Part shown: piece after piece, positions 58,267 through 64,000 of the stretch | Layout of the letters: every line of letters starts with the position of its first letter | Position numbering within the stretch: the first letter of the stretch is position 1 | Origin: CAVYTF01 sp963771435 | GTDB taxonomy: Bacteria; Bacteroidota; Bacteroidia; Chitinophagales; Chitinophagaceae | Direction of reading: 5' to 3' | Length of the DNA: 64,000 nucleotides | Assembly (NCBI GenBank): GCA_963771435.1 | Contig: CAVYTF010000014.1 | Span: forward strand, 1 to 64,000 | The notes under the pieces: model-generated | The model's input: only the letters and a program-made list of their open reading frames with translations | Database searches by the model: none | What the model was told of the DNA's origin: nothing | Program-made: the position numbers and the translations under genes

Positions 58267-58307
58267 AGGAATGGTTTATGAACATTTTGCCGATGGTGGC
58301 AAAGGAG

Positions 58308-58550
58308 TTATCGGGTAATTTCCTCCTGGCGCTTTAATTGCTTTTCCCTTTTCCACCATTGGTAGCCAATAAAACCAACAATAGCGAATGGCATCAGGGC
58401 GAGGTATAAGATACCTGCGTTCAAACCTTTTGCAGGGCCTTCGCCCATTTGCTGGGCTGTTTTAGAGCAGATGGAACATTGGGAAAATGACGGGGAGAAA
58501 TAAAAAGTAAAAAGTAAAAAGTAAAATAGGAAGATGAGTTTCTTGTTCAT
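58308..58550 (-). CDS. Small conserved-looking membrane protein, 80 aa
   Basis: From the ATG at 58550: a signal-like N-terminus (MNKKLIFLFYFLLFTFYFSPSFS), then QCSICSKTAQQMGEGPAKGLNAGILYLALMPF, a second membrane span and a basic C-terminus. The CSIC pair could bind metal or form a disulfide. I have the impression that this short protein is common in Chitinophagaceae, but I know no function for it. The frame is open further upstream to 58595 without a better start. Confidence 0.7.
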   Translation of the reverse strand: MNKKLIFLFYFLLFTFYFSPSFSQCSICSKTAQQMGEGPAKGLNAGILYLALMPFAIVGFIGYQWWKREKQLKRQEEITR

Positions 58551-58585
58551 GCGCGGCTTTTTCTGGAACAAAGGTAAAATAAAAA

Positions 58586-58608
58586 ATCCCTTCACAGGAT
58601 GAAGGGAT
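58586..58608 (-). terminator. Terminator of typA
   Basis: ATCCCTTCA pairs with TGAAGGGAT around a 5-nt loop; TTTTTT follows on the minus strand. It lies 25 bp past the typA stop. Confidence 0.85.
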
Positions 58609-58633
58609 CTTTGCGTTATAAAATAGGTCCTGT

Positions 58634-60448
58634 TTAGGCGACTGCTTCTGTGCTCATGCTTTTCTGCACCCTTTTCCTGTCGTCTTCGTTCAGTATCACT
58701 TTGCGCATTCTCACGTTCTTGGGCGTTACTTCAATACATTCATCTTGCTGAATGTATTCCATACACTCTTCAAGCGTCATCAGGGTTTTTGGGGCAATTC
58801 GGGAGGCATCGTCACTTCCGCTTGCGCGATGGTTGGTGAGTTTTTTAGGCTCAGTAGCATTTACGACAAGGTCACCTGGTTTGATATGTTCGGCGATGAT
58901 CTGGCCAACGTAAACTTCTTCGCCCGGGTCAACAAAGAAACGGCCACGGTCTTGCAGTTTATCGATAGAATACCCGGTGGTACGTTCCTGGTTCTTGGAT
59001 AAAAGTACGCCATTGTTCCTGCCGGGGATAGGGCCCTTCCATGGCTTGTATTCGTTGAAGCGATGCGCCATAACTGCTTCACCGGCAGTGCCGGTAAGCA
59101 TTGTTGAACGCAGCCCGATCAATCCTCTTGAGGGAATATCGAACTCAAGGTGCTGCATTTCGCCCTTGGTTTCCATAACGTGCATTTCGCCCTTCCGCTG
59201 TGTTACAAGGTCTATTACTTTGCCGCTAAATTCCTGCGGAACATCTACTACTAATATTTCAAAAGGCTCATGTTTTTTGCCGTCTACGTATTTAACCAGA
59301 ACCTGCGGCTGGCCAACGGTTAATTCATAACCCTCGCGACGCATGGTTTCAACCAAAATGCCGAGATGGAGAATACCTCTACCATAAACGAGGAAACTAT
59401 CAGCACTATCGGTATCCTCCACACGGAGGGCGAGGTTCTTTTCTGTTTCCTTCATCAGCCTGTCCCGCAGGTGGCGGGAGGTAACAAATTTTCCATCCCT
59501 GCCAAAGAAAGGCGAGTTGTTGATACTGAACAACATGCTCATGGTTGGTTCATCAACACTTATCACTGCCAAGGCTTCAAGGTTGTCAGGGTCGGAAATA
59601 GTGTCACCTATATTGAAGCCCTCGAGGCCAACAACGGCGCATAAGTCACCCGCTATTACTTCTGTTACCTTTTTCTTGCCCATTCCTTCAAAGACATAGA
59701 GCTCTTTAATGCGCATTTTCTTCACGGTGCCATCAGCCTGCATTAAAGCTATAAGCATATTTTCTTTTATACTGCCGCGGGCTACTTTGCCAATGGCGAT
59801 ACGCCCCAAAAAGGATGAATAGTCAAGCGAGGTGATCTGCATTTGCAAGGGGCCTTCGTTGACTTTGGGTTCGGGGACATATTTGAGAATACCGTCGAGC
59901 AGGGGGGTAATGTCTTCAGACTGAGTAAGTGAGTCATTGAACCAGCCATTCTTGCCGCTACCGAAGAAGGTAGGGAAGTCAAGCTGCTCTTCTGTAGCGT
60001 CCAGGTTAAAGAAGAGTTCGAAGACCGCATCGTGCACTTCGTCAGGGCGGCAATTGGGTTTATCAACCTTATTGATAACTACGATGGGCTTCAGGTGGAG
60101 TTGCAGGGCTTTTTGGAGTACAAAACGGGTCTGGGGCATAGGGCCTTCGAAGGCATCAACCAGTAGTACAACGCCGTCAGCCATTTTGAGTACACGTTCT
60201 ACTTCGCCGCCAAAATCACTATGGCCGGGGGTATCTATTACGTTTATCTTAACATCTTTATAGATAACTGCTGCATTCTTTGAGAAGATGGTGATGCCAC
60301 GCTCACGCTCCAGGTCATTGCTGTCCATGATAAGCTCACCGGTATCCTGGTTGTCACGGAATACCTTGGTAGCGTGTAAGATACGGTCTACCAATGTGGT
60401 TTTTCCATGGTCAACGTGGGCTATAATGGCTATGTTCCTAATGTTCAT
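58634..60448 (-). CDS. typA: Ribosome-associated GTPase TypA/BipA
   Basis: 604 aa, normal length. GTPase motifs: G1 AHVDHGKTTL (10-19), G3 DTPGHSDF and G4 NKVDKP. EF-G-like domains II, III and V follow, with the BipA-specific region LIGLRSTMLTGTAGEAVMAHRF and the C-terminal domain ending near RKRVQKSM. It acts on the 50S subunit in assembly and stress or cold adaptation. It is a monocistronic unit with a clear terminator. Confidence 0.97.
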   Translation of the reverse strand: MNIRNIAIIAHVDHGKTTLVDRILHATKVFRDNQDTGELIMDSNDLERERGITIFSKNAAVIYKDVKINVIDTPGHSDFGGEVERVLKMADGVVLLVDAFEGPMPQTRFVLQKALQLHLKPIVVINKVDKPNCRPDEVHDAVFELFFNLDATEEQLDFPTFFGSGKNGWFNDSLTQSEDITPLLDGILKYVPEPKVNEGPLQMQITSLDYSSFLGRIAIGKVARGSIKENMLIALMQADGTVKKMRIKELYVFEGMGKKKVTEVIAGDLCAVVGLEGFNIGDTISDPDNLEALAVISVDEPTMSMLFSINNSPFFGRDGKFVTSRHLRDRLMKETEKNLALRVEDTDSADSFLVYGRGILHLGILVETMRREGYELTVGQPQVLVKYVDGKKHEPFEILVVDVPQEFSGKVIDLVTQRKGEMHVMETKGEMQHLEFDIPSRGLIGLRSTMLTGTAGEAVMAHRFNEYKPWKGPIPGRNNGVLLSKNQERTTGYSIDKLQDRGRFFVDPGEEVYVGQIIAEHIKPGDLVVNATEPKKLTNHRASGSDDASRIAPKTLMTLEECMEYIQQDECIEVTPKNVRMRKVILNEDDRKRVQKSMSTEAVA

Positions 60449-60615
60449 TCCTAATTTTATTGAGGCGCGAAGGTACGGAAAGGGAGCGGGATGGCAAGGC
60501 GGGTAAGATGAATATTGTGTTACCGAGGGCTTACAGCTTAGTTCCTGAGGTGGTTGTAATGGCTTTGAGTGGGCATTACCATGGCTTTGGCCCGGCTTTG
60601 GGTGGGAGTTATATC

Positions 60616-60690
60616 AGTATAAGTACAGTATAACTTCAGTATAACATCAGTATAACTACAGTATAACATCAGTATAAGTACGGTATAAGG
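60616..60690. repeat. 11-bp tandem array, seven units (inverted relative of the 19.1-kb array)
   Basis: AGTATAAGTAC, AGTATAACTTC, AGTATAACATC and AGTATAACTAC are among the units, period exactly 11. The reverse complement gives TATACTGATGT, the unit seen at 19076-19130. It lies in the 285-bp gap upstream of typA (60449-60732), which otherwise appears empty. Confidence 0.85.
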
Positions 60691-60732
60691 GGGAATTTTT
60701 GGGTGGATTAGGCTCTTAGGGGAGGCTGGTTT

Positions 60733-61116
60733 GTGCTTTATCCAATAGTTGTATTGGTATTTTTTCTCTATGAGGCGGATGCGTCAAAGGGAATGGCCAA
60801 TCCCAACTCAGCTCTTATTACCCTGGGCAATATTACAAAAGGTACTATTATGCCATTTATTGCAACGGCGCCAACCCATGTATCATTAAAAGGAAACTGC
60901 GCAGAGTGGATCGTTGAGACGTTGGGGACAGGCCCGAAAGGCGCACCTGAACTTGCCCCATACAGCCCTGTGTATTTCAACCAGTGCACTGCAGTTACAG
61001 TTAAGGATAAAGTAGTGATGCCCAACAGCGGCAACAGGATCAACATGGTGGACTCAAAGAACAAGGTGATCTCTGAAGGCTCTTTCCCGGGGCCGGTCAC
61101 GGTATCATATACCTGA
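60733..61116 (+). pseudogene. Fragment resembling a G1 (eqolisin-type) glutamic peptidase C-terminal half
   Basis: 127 aa from a GTG. The core GNCAEWIVETLGTGPKGAP... LAPYSPVYFNQC matches the conserved AEWIVE segment of G1/A4 peptidases, which holds the catalytic Glu, and the following strand. The N-terminal half of the domain, with the catalytic Gln, is absent: the frame is closed by a stop about 24 nt upstream and there is no signal peptide of normal form. It is therefore probably a truncated remnant, or a gene broken by another indel. The tail SFPGPVTVSYT is a plausible natural end. Confidence 0.55.
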
Positions 61117-61433
61117 TTCGCAGGCGCTGTGCATTGTATTGGATAGGTGATAGCTGTAAGGAAACAAAGCAGTTAATTGTTTACGGAATCAATACCCTAT
61201 TAACAATAATTTAACAGAGCATTTTATTAATAATATCCCTCTTTTTTAACTTCCTTTTAATTTTGTTTGTAGTAATTGCTACTGCATTTTCATGCTTAGA
61301 TCATAAAAATAACGGCTTGTTTCTTATATGAATTTTTTGTTCCTTGTTTGAAGTTTAGGGGGTACTTGTTTCTTTTTTGTATTTGTATTTTAATTGGCTT
61401 TTGGAGCAGGTGTACTTGTAAAGCACATGGTTT

Positions 61434-61725
61434 TGTTGGTTGTTGGTTGTTGGTTGGTGGTTGGTGGTTGTTGGTTGTTGGTTGTTGGTTGTTGGTTGGT
61501 GGTTGGTGGTTGGTGGTTGTTGGTTGGTGGTTGGTGGTTGGTGGTTGGTGGTTGTTGGTTGGTGGTTGGTGGTTGGTGGTTGTTGGTTGGTGGTTGTTGG
61601 TTGGTGGTGGTGGTTGGTGGTTGGTGGTTGGTGGTTGGTGGTTGGTGGTTGGTGGTTGGTGGTTGGTGGTTGGTGGTTGGTGGTTGGTGGTTGGTGGTTG
61701 GTGGTTGGTGGTTGGTGGTTGGTGG
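61434..61725. repeat. 7-bp satellite, about 290 bp (GTTGGTG/GTTGTTG)
   Basis: About 41 units of GTTGGTG with scattered GTTGTTG variants and one GGTGG interruption near 61605. The upstream half mixes both forms; the downstream half is nearly pure GTTGGTG. Because 7 is not divisible by 3, all frames stay open as periodic Trp/Gly/Val or Asn/His/Gln/Pro repeats; these are not genes. It ends 32 bp before the start codon of the propeller protein. The rest of 61117-61433 has no gene. Confidence 0.95.
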
Positions 61726-61757
61726 AGGAACAATAAAGGTATAAAACAATTTTTATT

Positions 61758-64000
61758 ATGAAAACTATACAGAAAATGAGCAGCATGAAAATGCTTTTTC
61801 ATATTGCGGGGGTATTACTTTTTGCAATGGGTGCATTTGCGCAGCAGGCATTTGGTCAGGCTATTACGCAGGGCAGTGCGCCAGGGACAAAAGTGGTAGT
61901 TACGCAGGGGGCGGCGGGACAAACGGCGAACTTGCAGGAATGGAATGTGAACGGGGGGGCGGCCGTGGGAGCGATGAGCCCCACGGGTGTGCTGACTGCG
62001 ACGGGGCTTAATGTTGATTCGGTGAAAATTGTTAACGGAACGCAGGCTTTAGGTAAAGTGCTTACTTCTGACGCGAATGGGGTGGCGAGTTGGGACTCCC
62101 TTAGTGCAAGCAGTTTGGTGGGTAATGTTAACCCTGATCTTTCCTGCCTTTCTGTCGCAGGCTCTATCGGTACGCAAGGAGTGCCTCAATCAGTGGCTGT
62201 TTCTGGCAATTATGCGTATGTGGTGAACCGGAATACGAATACCATGCAGGTAATGAATATCAGCAACCCTGCATTGCCTACTGTGGCGGGATCGGTGGGT
62301 ACAGGAAATTTTCCATTTGCGGTAGCTGTTTGGGGCAACTATGCTTATGTAGCCAATGCCGGCAGCAATACACTGCAAGTAATTAATATCAGCAGCCCAT
62401 CGTCACCCACTGTGGCGGGCTTCGTTTATACGGGAAACGGGCCTCAATCAGTGGCTGTTTCGGGAAACTATGCGTATGTGGTGAATAATTCAGATAACAC
62501 CATGCAGGTAATCGATGTCAGCAGCCCATCGTCACCTACTGTGGCAGGTTCTGTTGGTACAGGAACCAGTCCATTTGCGGTAGCTGTTTCGGGCAACTAT
62601 GCTTATGTGGCGAATGCCGGCAGCAATACACTGCAAGTAATTAATATCAGCAGCCCGTCTTCGCCTACTGTGGCAGGCTCCGTTGGTACAGGAAACAGCC
62701 CCTATTCAGTTGCTGTTTCGGGCAATTATGCCTACGTGACGGATTATCAAAGCAACACGATGCAAATAATCAATATCAGTAACCCTGCATCGCCTACTGT
62801 GGCAGGTTCGGTAGCTACCGGAACCGGCCCCTATTCAGTAGCTGTTTTGGGCAATTATGCCTGTGTGGTGAATTATGTGAGCAGCACAATGGACATAATC
62901 AATATCAGCAACCCGGCATCACCTACCGTGGCGGGTGATGTAGCTACCGGAACGCAACCAGTTGTTGTTGCCGTTTCGGGCAATTATGCTTATGTGGTGA
63001 ATATGGTAAGCTCTACCATGCAATCAATCCTCCTGAGTTGTAACGGTGGCAATAGCGCTGTGGCTGTGAACCCATTTACCGGCGCTACCACAGCCACTCC
63101 TTTAGAATGGACAGGCAGCGGCAGTAATATATATAACAATAATAGCGGAAACGTGGGTATTGGCACTACGGCGCCAGCTGCAAAATTAGATGTGGAAGGC
63201 AAGGTGAAAATTGCTGATGGGACACAGGCTGCAGGTAAGGTGTTAACAAGCGATGCGAACGGAGTGGCGAGTTGGGACTCCCTGAGCGCAAATAGTTTAG
63301 TGGGTAGTGTTACTCCTGATTTTTCCTGCCTTGCTGTTAAAGGTTCTGTTGCTACCGGCACAGGGCCTTATTCAATAGCAGTTTCGGGTAACTATGCATA
63401 CGTGGTGAATTTTGGCAGCGCTACCTTCCAGGTAATTAATATCAGCAATCCCCTATTGCCAACAGTGGCGGGTTCGGTTAGTACAGGCAGTGGCAGCGAA
63501 CCTGCATCAGTAGCTGTTTTGGGCAACTATGCATATATCGTGAATTATAGCAGCAGTACTTTCCAGGTAATTAATATCAGCAATCCTGCTGCACCGACAC
63601 TGTCAGGTTCTGTGGGTACAGGAAGCGGCCCCACATCAGTAGCAGTTTCAGGCAACTATGCCTATGTAGTGAATCAGCTTGGCAATACACTCCAGGTGAT
63701 CAATATCAGTAATCTTGCATCACCGGCAGTGGTAGGTTCTGTTAGTACGAGCAGCGAACCTTCATCAGTAGCCGTTTCGGGCAACTATGCTTATGTTGTG
63801 AATTTCGGCTCCAATATCCTGCAAGTAATTGATATCAGCAGCCCGTCGTCACCCACTGTGGCGGGCTCCGTTTATACGGGAAGCGGTCCTGAATCAGTAG
63901 CAGTTTCGGGCAGCTATGCTTATGTGGTGAATAAAATCAGCAAAACAATGCAGGTAATCAATATCAGTAATCCTTTATCGCCTGTAGTAGCAGGCTCAAT
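61758..64000 (+). CDS. Large exported LVIVD-repeat beta-propeller protein (runs off the window)
   Basis: Starts at the ATG at 61758; a signal peptide is seen (MLFHIAGVLLFAMGAFAQQAFGQ after a short leader) and the frame is open to the end, at least 747 aa. Two modules repeat. Each begins GKVLTSDANGVASWDSLSA then LVGNV/LVGSV and a Cys-containing strand. Module 1 has seven ~43-aa blades (pattern PxSVAVSGNYAYVVN... TMQVINISNPASPTVAGS), exactly a seven-bladed propeller. A link NVGIGTTAPAAKLDVEGKV joins it to module 2, of which five blades are visible. The VGIGT/LDVEG link is typical of Bacteroidota surface proteins. A cell-surface or secreted role is likely; ligand unknown. Confidence 0.85.
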   Translation, partial: MKTIQKMSSMKMLFHIAGVLLFAMGAFAQQAFGQAITQGSAPGTKVVVTQGAAGQTANLQEWNVNGGAAVGAMSPTGVLTATGLNVDSVKIVNGTQALGKVLTSDANGVASWDSLSASSLVGNVNPDLSCLSVAGSIGTQGVPQSVAVSGNYAYVVNRNTNTMQVMNISNPALPTVAGSVGTGNFPFAVAVWGNYAYVANAGSNTLQVINISSPSSPTVAGFVYTGNGPQSVAVSGNYAYVVNNSDNTMQVIDVSSPSSPTVAGSVGTGTSPFAVAVSGNYAYVANAGSNTLQVINISSPSSPTVAGSVGTGNSPYSVAVSGNYAYVTDYQSNTMQIINISNPASPTVAGSVATGTGPYSVAVLGNYACVVNYVSSTMDIINISNPASPTVAGDVATGTQPVVVAVSGNYAYVVNMVSSTMQSILLSCNGGNSAVAVNPFTGATTATPLEWTGSGSNIYNNNSGNVGIGTTAPAAKLDVEGKVKIADGTQAAGKVLTSDANGVASWDSLSANSLVGSVTPDFSCLAVKGSVATGTGPYSIAVSGNYAYVVNFGSATFQVINISNPLLPTVAGSVSTGSGSEPASVAVLGNYAYIVNYSSSTFQVINISNPAAPTLSGSVGTGSGPTSVAVSGNYAYVVNQLGNTLQVINISNLASPAVVGSVSTSSEPSSVAVSGNYAYVVNFGSNILQVIDISSPSSPTVAGSVYTGSGPESVAVSGSYAYVVNKISKTMQVINISNPLSPVVAGS

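Noticed and set aside
61296..61802. Several long overlapping open frames on both strands, rich in Trp/Gly/Val or Asn/His/Gln/Pro
   Set aside because: They are produced by the 7-bp satellite, which cannot create stops in most frames; no start context or non-repeat domain supports any of them.

Overview
The window looks like a chromosome segment of a Bacteroidota bacterium, most likely a member of the Chitinophagaceae or a close relative. The evidence is TAnnTTTG-type -7 promoter elements, almost no Shine-Dalgarno sites, a TonB-dependent receptor with a carboxypeptidase-like N-terminal domain, a split transketolase, an ECF sigma/anti-sigma cassette, porin-linked pst genes, and many short secreted proteins typical of the phylum. 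No rRNA is present, so genus is not decidable here.

Layout. 0-1.7 kb: a small HTH protein and an unrecognised 251-aa protein. 1.7-12.6 kb: a minus-strand type I restriction-modification operon, transcribed hsdR - AlbA_2/HATPase gene - hsdS - GHKL-ATPase gene - large PRTase-like gene - hsdM. The GHKL/PRTase-like pair sits between hsdS and hsdM with overlapping or nearly touching reading frames and is the best candidate for an undescribed defence module. 12.6-14.1 kb: a PIN-domain toxin/antitoxin pair and a cluster of composite ATCCGTG-type repeats. 14.1-18.8 kb: oxidative pentose phosphate genes (gnd, zwf) and two tandem lipoproteins. 19.3-27.2 kb: a ferredoxin-reductase-like flavoprotein, glyS, comB, tRNA-Lys(CTT), an ECF sigma operon, a transketolase C-terminal half, and galE. 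27.7-40.6 kb: an FAD/NAD(P)-binding protein, then a probable metal or small-molecule export locus: TonB receptor, TolC-type outer membrane protein, RND pump and membrane-fusion protein, preceded by two small secreted proteins that share a C-terminal LRGPP motif. 41.2-52.2 kb: a phosphate locus (two related porins, pstS, pstC, pstA, pstB, phoU) facing a convergent PhoR/PhoB-type two-component pair; a Fic protein and a small beta-barrel protein are inserted between the porins. 52.2-60.5 kb: a 753-aa protein with a possible His/Cys protease dyad, a retropepsin-like protease, membrane proteins, a LolC/E-type permease and typA. 60.6-64 kb: a fragment resembling a glutamic peptidase, a ~290-bp 7-bp satellite, and a large protein built of LVIVD-type beta-propeller blades that runs off the window.

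Two features dominate at the sequence level. First, at least eleven genes are split by single-base frame changes, often at homopolymers, and these include the only visible glyS and pstC. This points to residual indel errors in the assembly, so split genes are annotated here as single genes. Second, intergenic regions carry many unrelated short tandem arrays with periods of 7, 10, 11 and 42 bp, plus 57/117-bp composite repeats.
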